From: Fomitopsis serialis
Lineage: Eukaryota > Basidiomycota > Agaricomycetes > Polyporales > Fomitopsidaceae
Assembly: GCF_022376445.1 (NCBI RefSeq)
Contig: NW_025954967.1
Location: forward strand, 62,001 to 126,000
Direction of reading: 5' to 3'
DNA length: 64,000 bases
Shown here in pieces: positions 1-12,479 of the stretch. Made by a program: the position numbers and the translations under genes. Position 1 is the stretch's first letter. Each line of letters starts with the position of its first letter. A model generated the notes under the pieces. The model searched no databases and had not been told where the DNA came from. It was given only the letters and a program-made list of their open reading frames with translations.

Positions 1-1404
1 CTGCGCAGTAGCAAGGCTGGGTTGAAGATCCGGGTGGGCATCTTGAACGGGAAGCGGATAGACTACTTCAAAGGTACGTGGCACGATCGCCACCCTGGTG
101 TCCACTCCGGACGGGTGCGGAACACTGTCTCTGGTCCACCGTAGCACCGATGTCTCAATGAACGTTGTAACGGATGATTGTACAATGTGTCTTCGCTTCC
201 AGAGCTAAGCTGGCACGTTCATCTAGCCTCGACGCTTCGTCTGAGCCTGCTCCGCTGAGAGCCGCTGCAGAGCTACTTGCACCGTTCACTTTGTCCTTCG
301 GTGCTGGAAGATCTGCAATGGCGCGCTGGTCGCCGTATCGCATTACATCTGGCTGCAGGTCGGTTGAGATACGTGTCGACCGCACTCGCGTTCGGGAGTG
401 GCGAGCAGGCTGTCGCCCCGGGATACACGAAATTGACGAGGTCTCCCACAGGCAAAGGCGCAATCAAAGCCCTCCTCTCACCAGCCTACGCCAAGCTCAA
501 AAACGTCCCACCCGTCACAGACGAGCAGGAAGCCGCCACCGTCCTCACCTCCGTCATCCCTTTCGCCTTCTATCTTCACGTCGACCGCGGGCAGCCATCC
601 GGCTCCTCGTCCAATTCACCCAAGATGCTCACCGTCGAGCAGATGCAGACCGCGTTCGACGCCGCACACTATTACGCGTGGTTCTACGAGGGCTCGCAGT
701 GGACGACGTACGCCGGCGGTCTCGCCATGGTCGCGATCATGCTCGCCGGTGTCATGTTCCCACTATGGCCGCCAGTCATGCGGCTGTACGTGTGGTACCT
801 CAGTATCGGCGTGCTCGGCCTCGTCGGTCTGTTCTTCGCGATCGCCGTCGTTAGATTGATATTCTATATCATCACCGTCATCGTGGCGAGTCCTGGGATT
901 TGGATATTCCCAAAGCTGTTTGCAGACGTCGGATTTGTGAGTCCTTTGTCTTACGCGCGATGCCCTGGGGGAGTACGCCGCGGAGTCGAAGTGAACTTTG
1001 TCTTTCCGTCTCGCGGCGTTCTCTGTCCCCAGCTAGCATGCCCGGCTTTCCCGTCTCACATCTGGGAGCACCCGACTGACGAGCTCGCGTTCACGTAGGT
1101 GGAATCCTTCATCCCTCTATGGGAGTGGGACTACCCAAAAAGAAGGGCAAGAAGAGACGCGCCGAGAAGGGAAAGGGCCGTGCCGCGCCCGCAGAAGAGG
1201 GCGGCGCACACATCGAGGAGATCGCCGACTCAGGCAGCTCGCGTCCAGCAAGCAGGACCGCGCGCGTGGAGGATGTCGCCGAGGAGGACTAGGGCTGACG
1301 CGCTCGCGGGTCGTGGCGCAAGGATGGATTGGTGTATCAGTTGCGTTGAGGGTGATCCGCTGTATCTATTGGCTAGGCATGCTTCTCTCGTTGGGAACAC
1401 ATAA
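1..1404 (+). CDS. SEC62: Translocation protein Sec62 (5' end outside the window)
   Basis: ER-membrane subunit of the Sec62/Sec63 complex that feeds post-translational substrates to the Sec61 channel. The window opens inside an exon (1-73) ending in the conserved RIDYFKG; the second exon is 452-936 and the last starts at 1099. The exon-1/2 junction restores FKGKGAIKALLSPAY, typical of Sec62. Two hydrophobic membrane segments lie in exon 2, and exon 3 opens with the family motif SFIPLWEWDYP. Just after this motif, at the five-A run near 1137-1141, the frame appears broken. As written it reads a basic tail to a stop at 1404. The frame one base away gives a lysine-rich stretch then an acidic tail (AHIEEIADSG...VAEED) ending at 1292, which is what fungal Sec62 normally has. 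One missing A would explain this. Identity is secure; the C-terminus is uncertain. Confidence 0.9.
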
Positions 1405-1427
1405 TCTATTTTAATCCGATTAGTGCT

Positions 1428-2706
1428 CTATGTGGAATTACTTGCGGGCGGAGAGGCGGTAGGAAGGGAAGGGGTGGCACGTTTTGAAAGACGGTCGAGC
1501 CGCCGGAGCGCTGTCTGGGCTTCGATGACGCCCTCGCGCATCTTGATGCTCTGTGCTTGTTCGAGGCTCTGCTTGAACAGCTGGCGCGACTGGTCCATAT
1601 CACCACCCATCTGTCCGCCGGGTCGTAAGTCGTAGCTGCAAGAAAGGACGAGACAACCCACCTCGTGAAGGGATCCGAGATTGAAGAGCACAGCCGCAAG
1701 AGTCTGCTCGCACAGCCATAGTTCTTCGGGGTCACCACCAGAAGCCTTTGTCTTTTCGATCGTGGCGAGCCCTTGCTGTGCCCATGCGATGGCCTGCGCC
1801 CGCTGCTCGTCGGATTGCTTGCCACGGATGCTCAGCTCCGCGAGGTTGTTCATTAGCTGCGCTCCTACGAAGACGATCAGACGAGAATTCTAGGAATTGT
1901 GAGTCGAGCCTACCTCTGCACCGCTCCTCCACCGTCGCCTTCTTTTTACTCGAAGGCGGAGGGACGAGCAGGCTGATAGCCTGTAGATACAAAGGCATCG
2001 CATACCTGAAGCCCAAGTCAGCTAATCTCACGACTCCAACAAGACCTACGCACTCGACGTTTCCTTCCCTCGCGTAGAACCGGCCAAGGGCCTCCAAAGG
2101 CGCTCCAACGTCCGTCTTCGTCACCCACGGTGGCATCTCCAGCTCCGCCAGCATCAGCGGGATGCTCCCCTCCTGCGCCTCGCCTTCAACGACGAGCTCG
2201 CCCTTCCTAGTCTCGTCGCGGAGGATGCGCAGGAGCTCCTCGACGGCGTAAGTCAGCCAGCGCTCCTCCTCCGCGACGGGCAGCTGGTACGTCTCCGCCA
2301 TCTCTCCGAGTTTGGATGCGATCGCGACCGCGCGCATTCGCTCGGGGCCCGTGAGCGGTGATGCGGCGTTGGCGGCGCGTAGGCGAGACAGGGCGTCGGT
2401 GTAGACTTCGAACGCGGGCTCTGGGCGGTCGGCGGCTTCGAGCGTGGACGCGAGCGCGATGGCTATGCCGGAGAGCTTGAGGTGGGGTGAGGGCGAGAAT
2501 GTGGCGAGCGGAAGAGCGAGTGCAGTTTCGTATGCGCTGCATAGACGATGTTAGGTGAGAACGGCGGTATGGTGAGAGAGGAGACGGACCGGCGAAGGTA
2601 TCGCTCGCTTAAAATGAAGTCACCTTGGTTCTTGGCCTTGATGCCGGCGCGCAAGTCGCCTCGAACTTCCTGCGGCCACATAGTGAACATAGAGTAGAAT
2701 TCATAT
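1428..2706 (-). CDS. TPR-repeat protein, possibly mitochondrial (TTC19-like)
   Basis: Minus-strand gene with exons 2706-2590, 2536-2054, 2005-1914, 1864-1662 and 1610-1428, joined by introns of 48-53 nt that keep frame throughout. The product begins near YEFYSMFTMWPQEVRGDL and carries helical repeat segments of TPR type (for example SERYLRRAYETALALP, and later NLAELSIRGKQSDEQRAQAI and AQQGLATIEKTKASGG). Repeated paired helices suggest a protein-protein scaffold. Fungal proteins of this layout are usually annotated as mitochondrial TPR proteins related to TTC19, a complex III assembly factor; that link is from memory and tentative. The first exon opens in mid-codon after an acceptor at 2707-2708, so a further upstream exon is likely but I could not place it. 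A run of basic residues encoded just upstream would suit a mitochondrial presequence. Confidence 0.7.
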
Positions 2707-2749
2707 CTAAAAGACAGAAATATCAGCTGCCTGCCCAGCTAGTTTGACC

Positions 2750-4258
2750 GAGACGATGAGAGAGCGCGACAAAACTGCCTTCGAAAAGGCCATGTTGACC
2801 CTGGCCCGATCGGAAAGGAAGCGAACAACAAGTTTTCTAGCTACCATCTGTGCGCCCAATGTCCCTGAAAGTCAACAGCAAGAAGATAGTGACGGACCAG
2901 TTTCACCTGGTCCTAGCGCACACTGAACTTCACGGCGCCGACAGAACAGGTTATGTCGAATACCACTTCGCCGGAAGTAGTAGCCTGCGACGCGAGGGCT
3001 AACAGCGAGAGCCAAGCCCATGTAAGGGCGGGCAATGCTCGCTGGGGGGATCAAGCACGAGATTGTGAGCGCCGCGCAGATAGACCTGACTGTCAACATG
3101 GCACCACGGACAAGACAGTCAACAATTATACGCGTACATACGATGGCCCAACAACCCCCGTTCTCGCAGACGACACAAACGTACGTACATGCACGCTGAA
3201 GGACGTGGACGGCAAGATTGATCCAGCAGTAGACGCCACACGCCTTGATCCTGGTCAGGGCGAGTCTGCTCTCGCCACCCAGAGACGTGAGGTCGATAAG
3301 TTTGGAGCCCCCGGGGTTGTCGGTACGTGGAGAGATAGCTCCGGACATAGGGACAAGAACGGTGTATCACGCAGTCTCTGCACCTCTGCGTCGCGCGCAC
3401 GACAGTTCCATGTCTACATCTCAGTCCACCGCCTTCATCGTCTCATCCACCTATTCAAACGCCAAAGCATTCTCTCGCCACCTTCAAACGGTGGTTTGGG
3501 GAGGAGAATCGGAATACCCACGTAAAGGTGGATTCGGACACAGAGAACGCGCAACAGACCACTTACACGCCATATGCGGTGGATCCCAGGCCTAGCGCAA
3601 TAAGGACTGTAAACACAGTCGATATGCGGGAATTCGAGCGCGCCCATTGTAGCGGCGAAGACGCATAGCTGCGCGTGAAGGGTTGCAGGTAGTGCCGGCG
3701 GCAGATGGGCCCGAAGTGATTGTTCCACTGAGGGGAAGCCTTGGGGTGAAAAGTGCGCTTCAGTGTGTTGGTAGACCTGTTCATGGCGCAATGAGAGAGA
3801 CAACGCCGCAAGGGCGGTAGGCGAAGAACTGGGTTGCCTGAGCGGGAGGTCGAGGATGGAGGAGTGGGAGGTCGTCAGTCACTGCGTCTTGCGGCCCGGG
3901 GCACCAACGGACGCGACAGTCACGTGTTGCCATGTTGACGCGGTCGCGCGTCGCGTCGCGGTTGTGGCTGAACCAAGGCTGAATCGTCCTCGACGACCGA
4001 TGACGACCTCAGGCTCCGGAGACATGCAGCCTGATCCAACGAACTCGAGAATCAGTGTCCTCTGTCAAGTTCGGACGCACGGCACCAAGCTGGCACTGGC
4101 CGAAGGATCTGCTCACTACGATATCGTGATCACGGTGGAATCACTACAACAACTCTTCGGGAGTGTACATACAACAACATTCTCCGGACAGTAGGTACGC
4201 AATACAACTGCTACAGAAGCTACTGCTACATATAATACTGACTCGGTCCGCTAATGAT
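2750..4258. other. Gene-poor interval
   Basis: Only short overlapping reading frames in several frames, with no recognisable domain and no coherent exon chain. It may hold the missing first exon of the TPR gene at its left edge and the 3' flank of the first zinc-finger gene at its right edge. Confidence 0.5.
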
Positions 4259-5296
4259 TCACGTAGATTCCGTACTGATCTTGTACTGCGCAATGAATTG
4301 CAGAGGAATATCCTTCACATCCGACTCCCCGGATTTCTTCAGCACGAATTCCTTGCACGCGACATGTGTATCGCCGTCGAAATGCCGTCTGAAGGGGTCG
4401 CAGCGCGTGGTAGTCCACTCGCAGACGGGGCACTTGTATAAGACTTTCGCCCCGTGCTGCTTAGTCCTGTTCTTGTGTCGCGAAAGATTCTGCGCCGAAG
4501 CAAAGGACTTGGAGCATCCGGGAAGATCACAAAGGTACTTTCCCGGGCCGCCACGTCGACCGTTCGACGATGTCTTCTGTCGTCCAATCTCAGTAGGCAG
4601 GACAGCAAGGAAGGCTGGACAACTCACCTGGGTTGGCGGAGACAAGACACTCCCGACCTCAGCAGAAGAATCATCTGCGACGGATGACATGGCCTTCGAA
4701 GGCAGGGATAAACGTCCGACAACGAACGTTTTCGCTTCAGCGCCGTACGCTCGGGCTCGTCCGGGATAGTGGATGCCGAGGAGGAAGGAGTGGAGCGTGT
4801 CGGTGACGCGAACGGGAAGAGACAGCCGTCTGCGACTCTGCCCAGGCCTCGCCAGAGTCTGAGACGTCAGACAACGTTGTAGTCGACAATGCGGGGGTGG
4901 GTACGTGCGGCTGCTGGCGAGGACCGACTTCCGTCGACGGTAGTTCTACGGTGTCGAGCGTCGTAGAGACTTCCTCCATGATTGGCAGCCCCTGCACTAA
5001 TCGACGAGCCGCGTCGAGGGGTGATTCGGTCACAGCGAATCCCAGCAGCCCGTCAATGAGCACACAGTTCTCCGGCTCAAGGAACGATATGGGCATCTTC
5101 CGGGGGTCTTCGAAGATGGGATCGACCATTCGTGGCTCATCTACAAGGCTAAGTGGGTCTTCGTACTGGTTATCGTACTGTCGTAGTTGTCAGTCTTAGT
5201 ATAATCTTCAAGTTGATCGGAGCGAAGACCTACAAGTCTCTCTTCGAGCATGTTGATTATTTCTCGTGCAGCTTGCATATCGATACTGTCTGTCAT
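4259..5296 (-). CDS. C2H2 zinc-finger protein 1
   Basis: Four exons on the minus strand: 5296-5234, 5177-4749, 4693-4628 and 4576-4259, with introns of 56, 55 and 51 nt, all phase 0. The start MTDSIDMQAAREIINMLEER is chosen because it is the first in-frame Met of the opening exon and resembles the start of the third zinc-finger gene. The last exon encodes two fingers: C-x4-C-x12-H-x5-H (CDLPGC...RHKNRTKQH) and C-x2-C-x12-H-x5-H (CPVC...RHFDGDTH). The central region is Ser/Thr/Pro-rich. This looks like a DNA-binding transcription regulator, but the target is unknown. It is the first of three similar minus-strand genes (4.3-12.5 kb), suggesting local duplication. The intron at 4694-4748 has a weaker donor (gtacgg) and is inferred from frame continuity. 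Confidence 0.75.
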
Positions 5297-8200
5297 CTTG
5301 TATGCGAGGGTTACTGATAGAGCTTCAGGAGGTTGGTAGAAGATTGGCTGGGGCAGGGAGGATGCGGGGGATCAGTCGCGTACGACGGGAACTTGGAGGC
5401 GTGGCGGCCGGGAGCGCACCGTATTTATGTCTCTTCGACGAGGACCCCGCGTCCAGCTATCCAGTAGCCCGGAAATGGCCGCCGGTCGCGTATCGTTTGC
5501 ACGAGATCTGGCCGACGTCGGTCGTGCGCACGAGCCAGTTGGATAAAGTGCATCCGGGAAATGAACGCGTATTCCTACAGCACATGTCATTGGGATCAAA
5601 ACCTGGCGTTCCGACAGAAGCATGCTCGAAGGCCGAGACACATGCCGCGCGTTGACTAATTGCCTCCTCCGTCTTGCATTGTCCCCTGCGATCGGTCCAA
5701 ATTGGGATGACCCTCCAATGCAGTGTATCCGTGCACCGGCGCGCAGCCTGCGCTCGCCAAGCACATCAGATATGGCGGGCCTTGTAATGGTGCCGCGCGC
5801 CCCCTTCTCCGTTCTTCGGCCGCTGGTCGGGAACGTCCGTGGATCCCTGGATAACGGCGAGCAGGCATGCGCACGCGTCTGGCCCCGCGACAACATCCCG
5901 ACCAATGGCGTCGCGCGAAGCAACCCCGCCGTACATGCCCAGGGACACCCCAGTCCCTCGTGTCGGGGTCCGGTTACGGGGATGATCCCGTACATACCGA
6001 ATTCCGGTCTTCCTAGAGGGTAAGTCAGCTTTCAACGTATACAGATTTTAAGCGGCCTTCCTACCACATACCATAATTATTCAGCGTTATCACGACGAAA
6101 CGATGCAAATGTCAGTAATGGCTCCTCTCTCTTCTGTCCCCCTCATGCTGTCGTACGACATTGAGGGGCCGGCCCTGGGATTTACTGGGGGATGTATGGG
6201 TGAGTGAATCTCTCATCGGAAATCGGTGGATAAGTATATCTCAACAGACGTACAGCGCTACTTGACTTGCAACGCAGAGCACCGATCATGGGGAGCTCGG
6301 GTAGTTGTCTCGCCTCGAGACCTTCCTGCTAGTGCTGCTAGTGCTAATAGATTGGTGCGCGCTCAGACGCATAGTTTGTTTCCGTATTCATTCCGGGTCC
6401 GACAGCACGACAATGGTTCTCGACCAAAATGGAACGCTCAACGCCAATGTCTCGAGGAACAATTTACTCGGGATGTCACGTCGAGCTTGTGTCCGACGTG
6501 CGCTCAGGCTGCACTACCTCCGATATGTAAGCACTGGCAGCATTGAGTCTTGTGAGGACAATCTCACTGACGCACTCGATCTCGAAGGCTATCGTAGCTA
6601 CGATCGCTGCTGCTCTGCCCGGTTGAGGAGGCACATCTGCATTGGCCAAGTCGATCCATTGACCGAGTTCATAGGTCCATCGCATTACGTGGATCGGACG
6701 AAGGTGGTTCGTTTTGGTGGTGCCCCTTGAATCATCGTTCACGGAGGGCATTCGCAGTTGACCAAGAAGCGCGAGCAGTACCACAGGTCTGTCAGGCTCA
6801 CATGGTATGTCTCCTCCGCTAAGTGCCTTCCGTGAAGCGGTGCAGTTTGGCTGAGGTGCTGTCGGGTAGTGACACCGAGACAGCCTCGCTCCGGTGGTCA
6901 AAGACCCCGGACACAAGAGTACTGGAAGCAAACGGAGATCGCGCATCGGGGAGTCCTCGACAAGCCGCCAGATCTGGCAGGTGTGTCCGTCGCTCAAGAA
7001 AATGTCGAGTTGGGTTGAAGTCAGTGTTCGTGTGCACTGACATCTTGCCTCCAGTTTGTTTGTCCTTAAACCTCCCCTTCCACTTTCAAGGATACCGTAA
7101 AGACCGCTACGGTTATGCGTTGATTTTGCTTACAGTGCGTTCAACTTGACGTTCATGTTGGTTACCCCACTATCTCTCGCAGGTAACATAGCACATTGCC
7201 TGGTCTTCAGGTTCCCCGATGCGATCGTCAAGAAGTAGTACTCTGCGTCAGACAGCATTATCCGACTTGTATGGGTCAAATCCGACTATCAGTACATTTG
7301 GCAGTATAAGTAAATAATTCAGGATCTCAACACTGGTGATCCGTCGTCACAGACAGTGAAATGCGAGTCGTGCCTTAGAGTATGACTTGGAGAGCCTGTC
7401 GCGGCAGATGCCGCCGACGTCTTCTCATCGAGACCCACGGGCCTCACGCAGCCCTTCAAGGGGACAGGCGGCCGCCGATGGATTGGCACATGCACTGACT
7501 CGGAGGCCATGTACATCAATCAGGGGAGGAAGTGCGGCCGGGAATTGGACGTACTAGACCTTGATGCGTGCAGTACCTTACAATCGTGATCTCGTGCCAT
7601 TTCGGGAAGTCCGGACAGAAGGATGTCGCAGGTTTCACGGGAGCAGTAGCCAGCAGTAATCGCAAGAGGGTTGGGTTCCACGCTCGTCTTGCATTGTCCT
7701 CCTGATGTGGAAGTCCCCCGCTCCCGCACAGGCAGGGCTAATCTCGCCACTCCGATCAGATACGGCGTGTCCGGTATTAGAGTGGGACGATCCCTTCTCC
7801 GCCGAGTCTGCGCCGCCCGTAGGAAGCCCGCCCTGGAGCAGATTTCCCGGTGCGCGCGCCCCGCGTCGAGATCCGGGCTGATGCCGTCGTGGGCAACAGG
7901 CGCGCCTGCCACGTATGACAGTCTTCTCCTACGACCGGCGGCGATGGCTGGGCAAAAATGTACCTTGCATGGATTCAGTCACCCTGAAGGCTACGGTCTG
8001 TGAGGTTCAATTTGATCTGCCTTTTCAACATACGCAAACACGTGGTAATGCACTGACCGTCTTGTTAGGGCGCATGGCCTACGAGGTTTGGAGCTGTAAA
8101 GAAGGATAGTCATCAGGCCTTGGCAGCCTGAGGTGTAATGAATGCAGAGGTCAGTCTTTTGCGACAGCAATTTGTAGACTCACCACAAGACTAACGCACA

Positions 8201-9104
8201 AATGCACATCGCATACAGGACTTGCTATCTCCGTCGAGCGTGCAAGATCCCAGTAGCAGTCCTAGCGGAATGCTTCCATCGATAGTCGGGTGACTCATTG
8301 AGACCGTAGACGTAGTGCTACTAGTCCGGGTTGCCACCCTTAGTAGTAGGTGGAAAAGACGCAGATCCGAGCCTTTCCTAGTCATTCTGACCTCAGGAGC
8401 CTAGGTACGTCACGCCCGTGTATTCCTCAGCATTCTGTATATTTACTGCGCAGTGTACACACGGTTGACGTACGAGACGTGTACCTCTGGGGCTATGACC
8501 TGTAGGTGGTTGTGTCTTCATGACGTAGCTCCGGTCGAAGTGCGGTCCAGACGCAGACTTCCTACGCCGCTTTCACAAGAATCTGAGGCCTAGTATGTCG
8601 GATGTGTGAGTCTAGGGTCGTCAATGCGTCGGTTGTTCAGTGGCTTACAGATTACAGTATAGATCATCTGCCTCTCAAGGAGAGCGGGCACGTCTTGAAG
8701 CCATCATTTCCTATCCAAAGGCTTGTGAAGTTCGGTGACATACTAGTAGAAGGTGCGTATGTAGTTTTCGTGCGCAGAATTCGAATTCATTGGTGCGGAG
8801 GAGGTCGGATGCTCCCATGTCAAGACCCCGACCACCCTCGAACAGGCTGGCGACCTGAAGGGAGATCACGTTGTATTAAATAAGGCGGAGAGCGTTGCTG
8901 AGATTCGCATGCTTGTTTGTTACAGTGGGCTCCAGCGTTGCCCTCTCACGAGGTAACGTAAGATGAAGCGGATTACCTAATGTACAGGCATGAGTGAGTT
9001 ACCATCTACGCTACTGGGTCTCGAGTCTGAAATTGATCTACTGCAGTACAACAAGATAACATATCAACAATCTCGGCGACCGTCACCAGCGTCCATGAAC
9101 AATC
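5297..9104. other. Gene-poor interval between zinc-finger genes 1 and 2, with a diverged repeat
   Basis: No convincing gene in 3.8 kb. Many short frames occur on both strands without domains. Two stretches (about 5620-5850 and 7640-7850) share ordered short words: gtcttgcattgtcc at 5671 and 7686, atcagata-t/c-ggcg at 5765 and 7755, and cccttctcc at about 5802 and 7792. They look like remnants of a direct duplication including the upstream flank of zinc-finger gene 1. Confidence 0.4.
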
Positions 9105-10016
9105 TTACACATTTTCCGTAGTGCTGTCTGTACCAACAAGAGGCATATGTTGATAGTGCCTTTGGAGGTGTTTAGTCGGATGAATGCTCGCAGCATCCGT
9201 CACCTCTTCTTTTTTCTCCCACAGGTCTTGCAAGGTGGCCGCTAGGCAGATCTCCTCCCTGCGGATGTGTGTCTTTAACTTGTCCGCACGACTGAAGTCG
9301 TGGGAACACCCCGGACATCTATACTTGTAGCCAAGATGGACTTTCACATGGCGGTTTAGATCTCGCACTCTGTGGAAAGCTCCGTCACACGACGGGCACT
9401 GGAACGGTTTCTGTACCAAAGCGATGACGAACCTCAGCCGCCCGACGAAGCGATAACATGATATCAGCACCCACATCCTGCACATCGTCATGGTGCCTTT
9501 GTGTCGTTGGACGGCTTGGTTCAGCCCCCCCTGGTGTCTCGCCACCTTCCGTCCTCGATCCTGCCTAGTTAAGGGCGGGCGGATGCATCAGCCTTGCTTC
9601 ATCGTTCTGAGCCAAATTAGAAATACGACTCACTTGTTCGTCTTCGAATACTTCGTCGGAGAGGCTCTTCGGACTACCGGTGTCCGGGGCAGCAATGATT
9701 CCTGGTATATGGTCGTGAAGCATTGCCCCCAATTCGAATAGGGTGCCTTTGATGACACCTGGAGGACCGGCGTACATCCGGTCGCTTCCCGCAGAAGCCG
9801 CCAAGGCGTAGGGAACTATATTGCCTGGGAATCCTGGAAAGGCGTGCGCGTTGAGGTGTGTCCTATCGCACTGGTATGAAGAGATCGTCAGTATACCCCA
9901 CAAGAGCCTAGGCATACCCCAGAACAGCGAAGGATAAGACCTACCACAACATTAAACGTTGGCAGCGAGGAGCTCTCCGACGGAGGCGGCAATTGGAACG
10001 TCATAAACATCGACAT
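9105..10016 (-). CDS. C2H2 zinc-finger protein 2
   Basis: Four exons on the minus strand: 10016-9945, 9870-9634, 9564-9475 and 9410-9105; introns of 74, 69 and 64 nt, all phase 0. The N-terminus is Pro/Ser-rich (FQLPPPSESSSLPTFNVV) and the middle is acidic (SDEVFEDEQ). The last exon encodes a C-x2-C-x12-H-x3-H finger (CPSC...NRHVKVH) and a second whose last ligand is Cys (C-x2-C-x12-H-x6-C: CPGC...THIRREEIC). The start could be any of three close in-frame Met codons (10016, 10010, 10004). Same orientation, intron phase and finger placement as the neighbouring zinc-finger genes. Probable nuclear DNA-binding protein; target unknown. Confidence 0.72.
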
Positions 10017-11591
10017 CAGAGGAGTTGGAGCACCAACGCGAAAGGGCAGGCCCACGCCCACTTGCAGCCGTCCTTATAACTGTTGGCCGTGGTAACATGT
10101 CCTGTGTAAACCTTTCAGCAATATGCACCGAAATCACAACGACTTCTGTCGCAGATTCTGATCTTGCGACCAGCACGCGGGACGAACTAAGTTCACGATT
10201 TGTCATATGCATGTACAACCCTTAATCCGAGTCCTTTTCACTCTCCGGATGGATGCGCTGCTTGGCATTTGAGCCGGACCTGCCTCGCATACGATCTTTA
10301 TGGGCAATCCAATAGCAATACAAACGGAGAGACTATGAGTGGCAGGCGGGGATGGACGGGAAAAGCCGCCTCGCTTGTATGGCTGCACCTGTAAACGCCC
10401 AATGAATCAGACATTGGCGTGACGCAAGGGCAAACATGGAAATGGATTCCTTACCCAGTATCGTTGCGACGCATTCCGCCCTCCGGCAAGTCCCCGGTGG
10501 GGCGGACAGTCCCGTCCTATCGGAGTGATCCATCAAAACGCACACCGTCACGGTGCCGATCGAAAAATATCCTCAATTCAGTTCGACGCAAGCGAGGGTC
10601 GAGCTTCTGGACGGCACCCAGTATCAGATCACGGTACAGATTGGTTGGACACGGACCCCGGAGCATGGACCCGGCCCCCAAGTCTAGTCAGCTAGGCCTC
10701 CGACGTTGTGAGCATTGGGCGCTGTCTTCATGTACTGGGTCATGGCTACAGGGTAGCGCGTCCTTCATTAGATGGACATTTGTCCTGCGCCGGTCCTTCG
10801 GTGGTTGGCGGCATACCCGCCGGAGAAGGGGGTGTAAAGCCGCATTGTCCGCATAAGGAGGGCGCACATCATCATGGTCAGCCACGTTGCACGGCATCCC
10901 AGTCGTAGACCGCCCATTGGCCCCTGCGACGGCTACCAGAAGTTGACCTCGTGTTCCAAAAATTTCGACTCCGGACTTCACCCGATGGCCGGGATCCGCG
11001 CTGCTTCCAAGATGGTCGCCGCCACGACGCGTCGGTCGTATGAGTGCTGCGCTAGTCGGAATGGACTAACCGACAGTCGGGATGCCGGAGCTGACGCAAA
11101 TAGCCACCGCGACTGTACTGACGGACGCCGGAAGACACGAAAGCAGGAGAACTTGATGCTACAGATGGTGCTGTTAGTAGACGATCTCGACAGAGAAAGG
11201 GGGGATGGAAGCCGCGACCAAGGTAGAGGCAACTGAACGCATCGCGCGCAATTATCGATGTCCCGCCGCCCCGTCTGCGACGCCGCGCACTTGAGACTGG
11301 ACCGTCCGACATAACCTGTTCGAAGGTTTGGAGTATCAGTTGCCGGTCACAGAGTTGAGCAGCCACACGAAATGCACGCACCCTTTCGATACATACATGC
11401 CCGGCCACGCCCTGGACGCTTTAGCACGATGTTCGGACAACGGGGTCTTCCCGTCGTAAGAGACATGACGAGTCGACACGGTACATTGGTTCATACTATA
11501 CATACATATCTACAACGAAACTCCCAGCCGAAACTCTAGCCACGCGCGAATACCTCTCCGGAGGCAGTCTACCAAGTCCATGCTGCCACCT
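10017..11591. other. Gene-poor interval between zinc-finger genes 2 and 3
   Basis: Short overlapping frames only. No domain, no plausible exon chain and no clear repeat recognised. Confidence 0.45.
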
Positions 11592-12479
11592 TCAAACCTC
11601 GTACTGCGAGAGATGTTTCATGGGGCTCAAGTCGTCCACGCTGGCCACTGGCTGACAGTTTGTATCGCCCTCCGCGAGCCTCTCGGACATGACCTTGTTC
11701 ACCGCGGCCAGGACGGGCTCGCGGCAAGCGTCGGTCATCTTAACATGCCGCTTGAGGCTATCGACGCGAGACTGCTCGCTGCCACAGTTCGGGCACTTGA
11801 AGAGCGTTGGCTTGCAGAACTGCTTCTCGAGTGCTTCCTTGACGTCTGGTGTCGCCAAAGATCCTTCTTTGACTGAAATTTTGCGCCGCTTTCGCACCTT
11901 GGCAGGCCACATGTGTACCCTCCGTCAGTGAGTCCGTGTAATCCCCGTACTGGGAGTTGGCGGCCTTTGTGAGTTATATACTACGAGGGGAGGGGCAAGT
12001 CAGTAGTCACATTATCCCACCGCTAACCATACTCACATATAACTGTGCCGAGTCCGTGCCCGACGCCGTTTCAGTCGGCGCTGATACAGAACCGTTATGA
12101 TCCTGAAAAGTCGGGGCCTGTTAGGCGTTTAGGTATTTACTATGAAGAGTATGAGTGACTCACATTGGACTGTAAACCCTCCACCATGCCTCCGCCGTGG
12201 CCGGACGACCCACTCGCAATGCCTTCACCCACACATACGTCGTCGACCCGCCTTCTTTTGTGCTTGGGTTCTAGTGCGTCGGCTTCGAATGCCGACGTCT
12301 GCTGCAATTCTGGCGAGGTTGGGAGTTGTAGTTCATTGAATGGGTTTGGGTTATTCCAAAACGTATCATGCTGGGAGAAGGATATGAGACACGGATATGC
12401 ACGCTGGATGGGGGGCACGCACTGTTAAAAACTCTTCAAGCGCGGATAGTTCTGTCCAAAAGAGTGCAGAGTCGGACAT
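11592..12479 (-). CDS. C2H2 zinc-finger protein 3, apparent frameshift between fingers
   Basis: Exons 12479-12423, 12370-12164, 12102-12037 and 11980-11592 on the minus strand, with introns of 52, 61 and 56 nt, all phase 0. The product starts MSDSALFWTELSALEEFLT, much like zinc-finger gene 1, followed by a basic patch (PKHKRRRVDD) that may be a nuclear signal. In the last exon the spliced frame reads GGYTCGLPRC...FQ...LWRHQTSRKH, matching finger 1 of gene 1 (with two extra residues after the second Cys). The second finger, CPNC...LKRHVKMTDAC (C-x2-C-x12-H-x6-C), and the tail to 11592 lie in another frame, with no usable intron between (about 11800-11850). A single-base change would join them. 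Either a recent pseudogene or a sequence error. Confidence 0.6.
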
